A stretch of 64,000 nt of DNA from Cyprinodon diabolis (taxonomy: Eukaryota; Chordata; Actinopteri; Cyprinodontiformes; Cyprinodontidae): positions 310,001 to 374,000 of the forward strand of contig JARPUW010000258.1 of NCBI GenBank assembly GCA_030533445.1, written 5' to 3'. This document shows, piece after piece, positions 22,682 through 35,454 of the stretch (the first letter of the stretch is position 1; each line of letters opens with the position of its first letter). Made by a program: the position numbers and the translations under genes. The notes under the pieces were generated by a model. It did no database searches and was not told where the DNA came from. It saw only the letters and a program-made list of their open reading frames with translations.

Positions 22682-25600
22682 GAAAAAGAGTGATTTAACG
22701 ATTGGAAAGTAATCAACTATCATTGACGGGTCTGAACATTTTCTATAAACACAACTCTGTTGGACTTTCAAAATAAGACTCCAGCGACCCTACAAAATAA
22801 AAGCCTCTAGATTATACTAATGCATTAATTGATGCAAATGGCTCAACATTATGACCCAAACTCTTCCAGGTTGTTTTTATTAGACTCTAGTGACCTTTTC
22901 AAAACACACCCAGAGCAAATTTCACAATAAAAGTCTCCCATTTACTCTGTAATACAGCAACTATTCACCTAATAACATGGAAAACCAGTGATTTAACATT
23001 TGGAAATTGATTCTATATAACTGCTGGGCATGACCCATCTTTAGATGCACTTCCATGATAGACTTTCAAAATAAGACTCCAGGGACTCTACAGAATAAAA
23101 GCCTCTTCCTTATACACACTCATACATTCTGGCATATTGCTCATTGCCATTTGTAATTTCATCACTGCAATGGCTCTTAGAAGGCGGGCGGAGCCCGCCA
23201 TTGGTGATTTCATCACTGCAATGGCTCTTAGAAGGCGGGCGGAGCCCGCCATTGGTGATTTCATCACTGCAATGGCTCTTAGCAGGCGGGCAGAGCCCGC
23301 CATTGGTGATTTTTTTCATCGCTGCAAGGGCTCCTAGCAGGCGGGCGGAGCCCACCAACTGAGCTTTACCCACTGTGTTTCAATATGGACAACCCATATT
23401 ACCCTTTTGCATCATACGCTGTGCACGTCTATTTCCCAGATTTCAGCACAAGTGGCACACAGCTCTCTTTGCCCATGACCTAGCCCTCTTTCCTTCCCTC
23501 AGCAGCCCTCAAAGGCGTAAGCAGTTGGTCTGGGGAGCCCCGACATAACTTGCCAGGGCCGTATTGGCCCTGTTCCCCAGACGGGCAGTAGGTGGCCCCC
23601 CTCAAAATTTCTTTAGAAATTTTCTAGTTATTATTATTATAATTCTCCCGTATACCCAAAACTTCGGCACGTAACTAGTCCCGCACGGTTTGGCGGATCG
23701 GGCCCAAAGTTGGCACACGCGTCGGGACCAATGGGGTGATGTGTGCTTGTATAAAACTTTCTCATTAGTCCGAAGGTTTGCGAATTATTAGCGAAAACGT
23801 CGCAAAAAAATCCCATAGGAAATGAATGGGGAGAGGAAAAAAAAAGCATAAAAAACAGCACTTCACTGTGTCGGCATACATTCACCTAGAAAAACAGTTT
23901 GAAGCTCAGTTTGTAGATAAATCCTTCGTCTATTTAAAACTGAAGACGGTATGTTGATAACTGCTACGGTTTTTGTATAATCAGACCTCAAGCGCCACAA
24001 AGTTTTAGCAAAATCCAGCCTGCTAGAGTGGAGCAACTGAAAAGCTAGAGTGTGAGGCAGGCGTTTTTTAAACACAAAAAAACATTTTAAACTCGCCCTC
24101 ACGGCCACATATTTATAGCTAGAGTCACCATTTTTGGTCAGTTTGTAGACTGAAATCTCTGGACCCACACAATATCTTCGGAATTACGGTAGGATTAATA
24201 CTTTTCCTTAAAAACCCTCCAGACTGACCTAAAGTCGATGAAAATCAGAGCCGTTTTTCATTGGTTTTGGAGCAGAAGAGGGGAGAAAAACGAATCAGAC
24301 TATGTGTTTTAAACTCGTCATAAATATTTTTCTGAATGACACACATACACCAAAGTTGGCATAGTTGGAGTCGAAGGATGGCTGACGCTCACGGTGAAAA
24401 AATATTTTGAATAACTCATACGGTTTTTGCTCAGCAGTCGTTTGTTCGGAGGACATTTTAAGCAGCTGAAAGCTGGGGGAGAGTGTCCTGCTGCAGCTAG
24501 CTCAATTAGAAGATCAGGTGTGACAAAACGTTTTTTCTTTTTCTTTCTCTTCCCATTCAGGTTGTAGATGACCTACAGCCATGAAAGTTACTCCAATTGA
24601 AGACAAGATATAGCTGTCGCTTAGATAAAAATAATTTTTCAGATACCTTTTACGGTTTTTACTCAGCAGTCGTTTGTTCGGAGGGGTGCTTTAGCAGCTA
24701 AAAGGTGAGTGAGAGTGAGGTCCTGCAGTTCAAACAAAGGGAGGAGCAGGTGGGCCAACCATTTTGTTTGTGCTTCGTTTTGGGTTGTGAAAGACCTACA
24801 GACATGAAGGTTACCCCAGTCTGAGACAAAGGATAGATGTTGCTTTCACTGAAAGAATTTTTCAGATATCTTTTACGGTTTTTGCTCAGCAGTCGTTTGT
24901 TCGGAGGGTAAGCACCTGGAAGCTAGCTGACAGTTAGCTTCTGCAGCAGCCTGCTAGAGTGCAGCTGCTGAAATCTTAGTGTGAGGCGGCCATTCTTTTA
25001 AGATCAAACATCTTATTCTCGCCCTCACGGCCACATATTTGGAGCTACAGTCACCATTTTTGGTCAGTTTGTAGACTGAAACCTCTGGACTCACACAATG
25101 TCTTCGGAATTACGGTAGGATTAATACTTTTCCTTAAAAACCGTCCAGACCAACCTAAAGTCGATGAGAGTTTCAGCCTTTCTCTATTCTTTTTGAGCTG
25201 AAGATGGGAGAGAAACGAATCAGACTATGTGTTTTCAACTCGTCATAAATATTTTTCTGAATGACACACATACACCAAAGTTGGTATAGTTGGAGTTGAA
25301 GGATTGCTGATGCTCATGGTGAAAATGTTTTTTGAATAACTCATACGGTTTTTGATCAGTAGTCGTTTGTTCGGTGCCGTTCTTCCCATACAAAAAAGCC
25401 TGGGAAGAAGAAACCAATAGTGAGTGCAGCTGTTGTCTGTGTCAGTGAGAGGCTCGTTAAGCGTTGTCAAGGTTACCAAGCTTCAAACAGATTTTACCTC
25501 TGCTGTTTTAAACAGCACATATTAATCTAATGGAGGGTGAAAGGACTGATTTAACATTGGGAAATGGATACTATATGACTGCTGTCCATGACACTTCCCT

Positions 25601-25828
25601 TGCCACTCAGCACTGATAGACTTTCAAAATAAGACTCCAGGGACCCTACAAAATAAAAGCCTCTATATTTTTTACATATATTTATTGCCCTATATGGCTC
25701 AACATTATGACCCAAACTCAACCCCGTTTTAGAGAATAGACTCTAGGAGACTGTTTAAAACACACCCTGTAGCAAATTTCAAAATAAAAGCCTCCCATTT
25801 CCGCTTCATCTACTGCCCTAATAACATG
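22682..25828 (+). repeat. Satellite unit 8 (3147 bp)
   Basis: Four palindromes of the regular 51-bp type (23149-23356) and no H66. Distinctive D-block variants are 'ggatggctgacgctc', 'gctgggggagagtgtcc' and 'aaaaccgtccagacc'. Matches unit 11 at offset 9626. Confidence 0.9.
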
Positions 25829-28800
25829 GAAAAAGAGTGATTTAACGATTGGAAAGTAATCAACTATCATTGACGGGTCTGAACATTTTCTATAAACACA
25901 ACTCTGTTGGACTTTCAAAATAAGACTCCAGGGACCCTACAAAATAAAAGCCTCTAGATTATACTAATGCATTAATTGATGCAAATGGCTCAACATTATG
26001 ACCCAAACTCTTCCAGGTTGTTTTTATTAGACTCTAGTGACCTTTTCAAAACACACCCCAGAGCAAATTTCACAATAAAAGTCTCCCATTTACTCTGTAA
26101 TACAGCAACTATTCACCTAATAACATGGAAAACCAGTGATTTAACATTTGGAAATGGATTCTATATCACTGCTGGGCGTGACCCATCTTTTGATGCACAT
26201 TCACGATAGACTTTCAAAATAAGACTACAAGGACTCTACAGAATAAAAGCCTCTTCCTTATACACACTCATACATTCTGGCATATTGCTCATTGCCATTG
26301 GTGATTTTATCACTGCAATGGCTCTTAGAAGGCGGGCGGAGCCCGCCAATGGTAACAGGCGGGCGGAGCCCGCCAAAGGTGATTACATCACTGCAATGGC
26401 TCTTAGCAGGCGGGCGGAGCCCGCCATTGGTGATTTCATCACTGCAATGGCTCTTAGAAGGCGGGCAGTGCCCGCCATTGGTGATTTTTTTCTTCACTGA
26501 GATGGCTCCTAGCAGGCGGGCGAAGCCCACCAACTGGGCTTTACCCACTGTGTTTCAATATGGACAACCCATATTACCCTTGTGCATCATACGCTGTGCA
26601 CGTCTATTTCCCAGATTTCAGCACAAGTGGCACACAGCTCTCTTTGCCCATGAACTTGCCCTCTTTCCTTCCCTCAGCAGCCCTCAAAGGCGTAAGCAGT
26701 TGGTCTGGGGAGCCCCGACGTCACTTGCCAGGGCCGTATTGGCCCGGTTCCCCAGACGGGCAGTAGGTGGCCCCCCTCAAAATTTCTTTAGAAATTTTCT
26801 AGTTATTATAATTCTCCCGTATACCCAAAACTTCGGCGCGTAACTAGTCCCGCACGGTTTGGCGGATCGGGCCCAAAGTTGGCACACGCGTCGGGACCAA
26901 TGGGGTGATGTGTGCTTGTATAAAACTTTCTCATTAGTCCGAAGGTTTGCGAATTATTAGCGAAAACGTCGCAAAAAAATCCCATAGGAAATGAATGGGG
27001 AGAGGAAAAAAAAAGCATAAAAAACAGCACTTCACTGTGTCGGCATACATTCACCTAGAAAAACAGTTTGAAGCTCAGTTTGTAGATAAATCCTTCGTCT
27101 ATTTAAAACTGAAGACGGTATGTTGATAACTGCTACGGTTTTTGTATAATCAGACCTCAAGCGCCACAAAGTTTTAGCAAAATCCAGCCTGCTAGAGTGG
27201 AGCAACTGAAAAGCTAGAGTGTGAGGCAGGCGTTTTTTAAACACAAAAAAACATTTTAAACTCGCCCTCACGGCCACATATTTATAGCTAGAGTCACCAT
27301 TTTTGGTCAGTTTGTAGACTGAAATCTCTGGACCCACACAATATCTTCGGAATTACGGTAGGATTAATACTTTTCCTTAAAAACCCTCCAGACCGACCTA
27401 AAGTCGATGAAAATCAGAGCCGTTTTTCATTGGTTTTGGAGCAGAAGAGGGGAGAAAAACGAATCAGACTATGTGTTTTAAACTCGTCATAAATATTTTT
27501 CTGAATGACACACATACACCAAAGTTGGCATAGTTGGAGTCGAAGGATGACTGACGCTCATGGTGAAAAAATTTTTTGAATAACTCATACGGTTTTTGCT
27601 CAGCAGTCGTTTGTTCGGAGGACATTTTAAGCACCTGAAAGCTGAGTGACAGTGACCTGCTGCAGCTAGCTCAATTAGAAGCTTAGGTGTGATGAAACGT
27701 TTTTTCTTTTTCTTTCTCTTCCCATTCAGTTTGTAGATGACCTACAGCCATGAAAGTTACTCCAATTGAAGACAAGATATAGCTGTCGCTTAGATAAAAA
27801 GAATTTTTCAGATACCTTTTACGGTTTTTACTCAGCAGTCGTTTGTTCGGAGGGGTGCTTTAGCAGCTAAAAGGTGAGTGAGAGTGAGGTCCTGCAGTTC
27901 AAACAAAGGGAGGAGCAGGTGGGCCAACCATTTTGTTTGTGCTTCGTTTTGGGTTGTGAAAGACCTACAGACATGAAGGTTACCCCAGTCTGAGACAAAG
28001 GATAGATGTTGCTTTCACTGAAAGAATTTTTCAGATATCTTTTACGGTTTTTGCTCAGCAGTCGTTTGTTCGGAGGGTAAGCACCTGGAAGCTAGCTGAC
28101 AGTTAGCTTCTGCAGCAGCCTGCTAGAGTGCAGCTGCTGAAATCTTAGTGTGAGGCGGCCATTTTTTTAAGATCAAACATCTTATTCTCGCCCTCACGGC
28201 CACATATTTGGAGCTACAGTCACCATTTTTGGTCAGTTTGTAGACTGAAACCTCTGGACTCACACAATGTCTTCGGAATTACGGTAGGATTAATACTTTT
28301 CCTTAAAAACCCTCCAGACCAACCTAAAGTCGATGAGAGTTTCAGCCTTTCTCTATTCTTTTTGAGCTGAAGATGGGAGAGAAACGAATCAGACTATGTG
28401 TTTTCAACTCGTCATAAATATTTTTCTGAATGACACACATACACCAAAGTTGGTATAGTTGGAGTCGAAGGATTGCTGATGCTCATGGTGAAAATGTTTT
28501 TTGAATAACTCATACGGTTTTTGATCAGTAGTCGTTTGTTCGGTGCCGTTCTTCCCATACAAAAAAGCCTGGGAAGAAGAAACCAATAGTGAGTGCAGCT
28601 GTTGTCTGTGTCAGTGAGAGGCTCGTTAAGCGTTGTCAAGGTTACCAAGCTTCAAACAGATTTTACCTCTGCTGTTTTAAACAGCACATATTAATCTAAT
28701 GGAGGGTGAAAGGACTGATTTAACATTGGGAAATGGATACTATATGACTGCTGTACATGACACTTCCCTTGCCACTCAGCACTGATAGACTTTCAAAATA

Positions 28801-28997
28801 AGACTCCAGGGACCCTACAAAATAAAAGCCTCTATATTTTTTACATATATTTATTGCCCTATATGGCTCAACATTATGACCCAAACTCAACCCCGTTTTA
28901 GAGAATAGACTCTAGGAGACTGTTTAAAACACACCCTATAGCAAATTTCAAAATAAAAGCCTCCCATTTCCGCTTCATCTACTGCCCTAATAACATG
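25829..28997 (+). repeat. Satellite unit 9 (3169 bp)
   Basis: Five palindromes (26297-26531), one with loop AGT, the last with right arm GCCCACC. No H66. Matches unit 12 at offset 9626, including the private 'gattttatcactg' variant. Confidence 0.9.
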
Positions 28998-31900
28998 GAA
29001 AAAGAGTGATTTAACGATTGGAAAGTAATCAACTATCATTGACGGGTCTGAACATTTTCTATAAACACAACTCTGTTGGACTTTCAAAATAAGACTCCAG
29101 GGACCCTACAAAATAGAAGCCTCTAGATTATAGTAATGCATTAATTGATGCAAATGGCTCAACATTATGACCCAAACTCTTCCAGGTTGTTTTTATTAGA
29201 CTCTAGTGACCTTTTCAAAACACACCCCAGAGCAAATTTCACAATAAAAGTCTCCCATTTACTCTGTAATACAGCAACTATTCACCTAATAACATGGAAA
29301 ACCAGTGATTTAACATTTGGAAATGGATTCTATATCACTGCTGGGCGTGACCCATCTTTTGATGCACATTCATGATAGACTTTCAAAATAAGACTACAAG
29401 GACTCTACAGAATAAAAGCCTCTTCCTTATACACACTCATACATTCTGGCATATTGCTCATTGCCATTGGTGATTTCATCACTGCAATGGCTCTTAGAAG
29501 GCGGGCGGAGCCCGCCAATGGTAACAGGCGGGCGGAGCCCGCCAAAGGTGATTACATCACTGCAATGGCTCTTAGCAGGCGGGCGGAGCCCGCCATTGGT
29601 GATTTCATCACTGCAATGGCTCTTAGAAGGCGGGCAGAGCCCGCCATTGGTGATTTTTTTCTTCACTGAGATGGCTCCTAGCAGGCGGGCGAAGCCCGCC
29701 AACTGGGCTTTACCCACTGTGTTTCAATATGGACAACCCATATTACCCTTGTGCATCATACGCTGTGCACGTCTATTTCCCAGATTTCAGCACAAGTGGC
29801 ACACAGCTCTCTTTGCCCATGAACTTGCCCTCTTTCCTTCCCTCAGCAGCCCTCAAAGGCGTAAGCAGTTGGTCTGGGGAGCCCCGACGTCACTTGCCAG
29901 GGCCGTATTGGCCCGGTTCCCCAGACGGGCAGTAGGTGGCCCCCCTCAAAATTTCTTTAGAAATTTTCTAGTTGGGGGGCCACATGCCGAAGGCATGGCC
30001 CACCTACTACTATTGCACATATTTATTCCGCGTATTATTATTATTGGGGGGCCACATGCCGAAGGCATGGCCCACCTACTACTATTGCACATATTTATTC
30101 CGCGTATTATTATTATTATAATTCTCCCGTATACCCAAAACTTCGGCGCGTAACTAGTCCCGCACGGTTTGGCGGATCGGGCCCAAAGTTGGCACACGCG
30201 TCGGGACCAATGGGGTGATGTGTGCTTGTATAAAACTTTCTCATTAGTCCGAAGGTTTGCGAATTATTAGCGAAAACGTCGCAAAAAAATCCCATAGGAA
30301 ATGAATGGGGAGAGGAAAAAAAAAGCATAAAAAACAGCACTTCACTGTGTCGGCATACATTCACCTAGAAAAACAGTTTGAAGCTCAGTTTGTAGATAAA
30401 TCCTTCGTCTATTTAAAACTGAAGACGGTATGTTGATAACTGCTACGGTTTTTGTATAATCAGACCTCAAGCGCCACAAAGTTTTAGCAAAATCCAGCCT
30501 GCTAGAGTGGAGCAACTGAAAAGCTAGAGTGTGAGGCAGGCGTTTTTTAAACACAAAAAAACATTTTAAACTCGCCCTCACGGCCACATATTTATAGCTA
30601 GAGTCACCATTTTTGGTCAGTTTGTAGACTGAAATCTCTGGACCCACACAATATCTTCGGAATTACGGTAGGATTAATACTTTTCCTTAAAAACCCTCCA
30701 GACCGACCTAAAGTCGATGAAAATCAGAGCCGTTTTTCATTGGTTTTGGAGCAGAAGAGGGGAGAAAAACGAATCCGACTATGTGTTTTAAACTCGTCAT
30801 AAATATTTTTCTGAATGACACACATACACCAAAGTTGGCATAGTTGGAGTCGAAGGATGTCTGACGCTCACGGTGAAAAAATTTTTTGAATAACTCATAC
30901 GGTTTTTGCTCAGCAGTCGTTTGTTCGGAGGACATTTTAAGCACCTGAAAGCTGAGTGACAGTGACCTGCTGCAGCTAGCTCAATTAGAAGCTTAGGTGT
31001 GATGAAACGTTTTTTCTTTTTCTTTCTCTTCCCATTCAGTTTGTAGATGACCTACAGCCATGAAAGTTACTCCAATTGAAGACAAGATATAGCTGTCGCT
31101 TAGATAAAAAGAATTTTTCAGACACCTTTTACGGTTTTTACTCAGCAGTCGTTTGTTCGGAGGGGTGCTTTAGCAGCTAAAAGGTGAGTGAGAGTGAGGT
31201 CCTGCAGTTCAAACAAAGGGAGGAGCAGGTGGGCCAACCATTTTGTTTGTGCTTCGTTTTGGGTTGTGAAAGACCTACAGACATGAAGGTTACCCCAGTC
31301 TGAGACAAAGGATAGATGTTGCTTTCACTGAAAGAATTTTTCAGATATCTTTTACGGTTTTTGCTCAGCAGTCGTTTGTTCGGAGGGTAAGCACCTGGAA
31401 GCTAGCTGACAGTTAGCTTCTGCAGCAGCCTGCTAGAGTGCAGCTGCTGAAATCTTAGTGTGAGGCGGCCATTTTTTTAAGATCAAACATCTTATTCTCG
31501 CCCTCACGGCCACATATTTGGAGCTACAGTCACCATTTTTGGTCAGTTTGTAGACTGAAACCTCTGGACTCACACAATGTCTTCGGAATTACGGTAGGAT
31601 TAATACTTTTCCTTAAAAACCCTCCAGACCAACCTAAAGTCGATGAGTTTCAGCCTTTCTCCATTCTTTTTGAGCTGAAGATGGGAGAGAAACGAATCAG
31701 ACTATGTGTTTTCAAGTCGTCATAAATATTGTTCTGAATGACACACATACACCAAAGTTGGTATACTTGGAGTCGAAGGATTGCTGATGCTCATGGTGAA
31801 AATGTTTTTTGAATAACTCATACGGTTTTTGATCAGTAGTCGTTTGTTTTCGTTGCCGTTCTTCCCATACAAAAAAGCCTGGGAAGAAGAAACCAATAGT

Positions 31901-32307
31901 GAGTGCAGCTGTTGTCTGTGTCAGTGAGAGGCTCGTTAAGCGTTGTCAAGGTTACCAAGCTTCAAACAGATTTTACCTCTGCTGTTTTAAACAGCACATA
32001 TTAATCTAATGGAGGGTGAAAGGACTGATTTAACATTGGGAAATGGATACTATATGACTGCTGTCCATGACACTTCCCTTGCCACTCAGCACTGATAGAC
32101 TTTCAAAATAAGACTCCAGGGACCCTACAAAATAAAAGCCTCTATATTTTTTACATATATTTATTGCCCTATATGGCTCAATATTATGACCCAAACTCAA
32201 CCCCGTTTTAGAGAATAGACTCTAGGAGACTGTTTAAAACACACCCTATAGCAAATTTCAAAATAAAAGCCTCCCATTTCCGCTTCATCTACTGCCCTAA
32301 TAACATG
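28998..32307 (+). repeat. Satellite unit 10 (3310 bp)
   Basis: Five palindromes (29466-29700) and two H66 copies 72 bp apart (29974-30111). Carries 'aaaatagaagcc' in place of 'aaaataaaagcc' near 29113, a change shared only with unit 13. Late D block is the short form. Confidence 0.9.
29974..30111 (+). repeat. H66 array, 2 copies (unit 10)
   Basis: Copies start at 29974 and 30046, period 72. Confidence 0.93.
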
Positions 32308-35300
32308 GAAAAAGAGTGATTTAACGATTGGAAAGTAATCAACTATCATTGACGGGTCTGAACATTTTCTATAAACACAACTCTGTTGGACTTTCAAAAT
32401 AAGACTCCAGCGACCCTACAAAATAAAAGCCTCTAGATTATACTAATGCATTAATTGATGCAAATGGCTCAACATTATGACCCAAACTCTTCCAGGTTGT
32501 TTTTATTAGACTCTAGTGACCTTTTCAAAACACACCCAGAGCAAATTTCACAATAAAAGTCTCCCATTTACTCTGTAATACAGCAACTATTCACCTAATA
32601 ACATGGAAAACCAGTGATTTAACATTTGGAAATTGATTCTATATAACTGCTGGGCATGACCCATCTTTAGATGCACTTCCATGATAGACTTTCAAAATAA
32701 GACTCCAGGGACTCTACAGAATAAAAGCCTCTTCCTTATACACACTCATACATTCTGGCATATTGCTCATTGCCATTTGTAATTTCATCACTGCAATGGC
32801 TCTTAGAAGGCGGGCGGAGCCCGCCATTGGTGATTTCATCACTGCAATGGCTCTTAGAAGGCGGGCGGAGCCCGCCATTGGTGATTTCATCACTGCAATG
32901 GCTCTTAGCAGGCGGGCAGAGCCCGCCATTGGTGATTTTTTTCATCGCTGCAAGGGCTCCTAGCAGGCGGGCGGAGCCCACCAACTGAGCTTTACCCACT
33001 GTGTTTCAATATGGACAACCCATATTACCCTTTTGCATCATACGCTGTGCACGTCTATTTCCCAGATTTCAGCACAAGTGGCACACAGCTCTCTTTGCCC
33101 ATGACCTAGCCCTCTTTCCTTCCCTCAGCAGCCCTCAAAGGCGTAAGCAGTTGGTCTGGGGAGCCCCGACATAACTTGCCAGGGCCGTATTGGCCCTGTT
33201 CCCCAGACGGGCAGTAGGTGGCCCCCCTCAAAATTTCTTTAGAAATTTTCTAGTTATTATTATTATAATTCTCCCGTATACCCAAAACTTCGGCACGTAA
33301 CTAGTCCCGCACGGTTTGGCGGATCGGGCCCAAAGTTGGCACACGCGTCGGGACCAATGGGGTGATGTGTGCTTGTATAAAACTTTCTCATTAGTCCGAA
33401 GGTTTGCGAATTATTAGCGAAAACGTCGCAAAAAAATCCCATAGGAAATGAATGGGGAGAGGAAAAAAAAAGCATAAAAAACAGCACTTCACTGTGTCGG
33501 CATACATTCACCTAGAAAAACAGTTTGAAGCTCAGTTTGTAGATAAATCCTTCGTCTATTTAAAACTGAAGACGGTATGTTGATAACTGCTACGGTTTTT
33601 GTATAATCAGACCTCAAGCGCCACAAAGTTTTAGCAAAATCCAGCCTGCTAGAGTGGAGCAACTGAAAAGCTAGAGTGTGAGGCAGGCGTTTTTTAAACA
33701 CAAAAAAACATTTTAAACTCGCCCTCACGGCCACATATTTATAGCTAGAGTCACCATTTTTGGTCAGTTTGTAGACTGAAATCTCTGGACCCACACAATA
33801 TCTTCGGAATTACGGTAGGATTAATACTTTTCCTTAAAAACCCTCCAGACTGACCTAAAGTCGATGAAAATCAGAGCCGTTTTTCATTGGTTTTGGAGCA
33901 GAAGAGGGGAGAAAAACGAATCAGACTATGTGTTTTAAACTCGTCATAAATATTTTTCTGAATGACACACATACACCAAAGTTGGCATAGTTGGAGTCGA
34001 AGGATGGCTGACGCTCACGGTGAAAAAATATTTTGAATAACTCATACGGTTTTTGCTCAGCAGTCGTTTGTTCGGAGGACATTTTAAGCAGCTGAAAGCT
34101 GGGGGAGAGTGTCCTGCTGCAGCTAGCTCAATTAGAAGATCAGGTGTGACAAAACGTTTTTTCTTTTTCTTTCTCTTCCCATTCAGGTTGTAGATGACCT
34201 ACAGCCATGAAAGTTACTCCAATTGAAGACAAGATATAGCTGTCGCTTAGATAAAAATAATTTTTCAGATACCTTTTACGGTTTTTACTCAGCAGTCGTT
34301 TGTTCGGAGGGGTGCTTTAGCAGCTAAAAGGTGAGTGAGAGTGAGGTCCTGCAGTTCAAACAAAGGGAGGAGCAGGTGGGCCAACCATTTTGTTTGTGCT
34401 TCGTTTTGGGTTGTGAAAGACCTACAGACATGAAGGTTACCCCAGTCTGAGACAAAGGATAGATGTTGCTTTCACTGAAAGAATTTTTCAGATATCTTTT
34501 ACGGTTTTTGCTCAGCAGTCGTTTGTTCGGAGGGTAAGCACCTGGAAGCTAGCTGACAGTTAGCTTCTGCAGCAGCCTGCTAGAGTGCAGCTGCTGAAAT
34601 CTTAGTGTGAGGCGGCCATTCTTTTAAGATCAAACATCTTATTCTCGCCCTCACGGCCACATATTTGGAGCTACAGTCACCATTTTTGGTCAGTTTGTAG
34701 ACTGAAACCTCTGGACTCACACAATGTCTTCGGAATTACGGTAGGATTAATACTTTTCCTTAAAAACCGTCCAGACCAACCTAAAGTCGATGAGAGTTTC
34801 AGCCTTTCTCTATTCTTTTTGAGCTGAAGATGGGAGAGAAACGAATCAGACTATGTGTTTTCAACTCGTCATAAATATTTTTCTGAATGACACACATACA
34901 CCAAAGTTGGTATAGTTGGAGTTGAAGGATTGCTGATGCTCATGGTGAAAATGTTTTTTGAATAACTCATACGGTTTTTGATCAGTAGTCGTTTGTTCGG
35001 TGCCGTTCTTCCCATACAAAAAAGCCTGGGAAGAAGAAACCAATAGTGAGTGCAGCTGTTGTCTGTGTCAGTGAGAGGCTCGTTAAGCGTTGTCAAGGTT
35101 ACCAAGCTTCAAACAGATTTTACCTCTGCTGTTTTAAACAGCACATATTAATCTAATGGAGGGTGAAAGGACTGATTTAACATTGGGAAATGGATACTAT
35201 ATGACTGCTGTCCATGACACTTCCCTTGCCACTCAGCACTGATAGACTTTCAAAATAAGACTCCAGGGACCCTACAAAATAAAAGCCTCTATATTTTTTA

Positions 35301-35454
35301 CATATATTTATTGCCCTATATGGCTCAACATTATGACCCAAACTCAACCCCGTTTTAGAGAATAGACTCTAGGAGACTGTTTAAAACACACCCTGTAGCA
35401 AATTTCAAAATAAAAGCCTCCCATTTCCGCTTCATCTACTGCCCTAATAACATG
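32308..35454 (+). repeat. Satellite unit 11 (3147 bp)
   Basis: Four palindromes (32775-32982), no H66. Same as unit 8 at all positions compared. Confidence 0.9.
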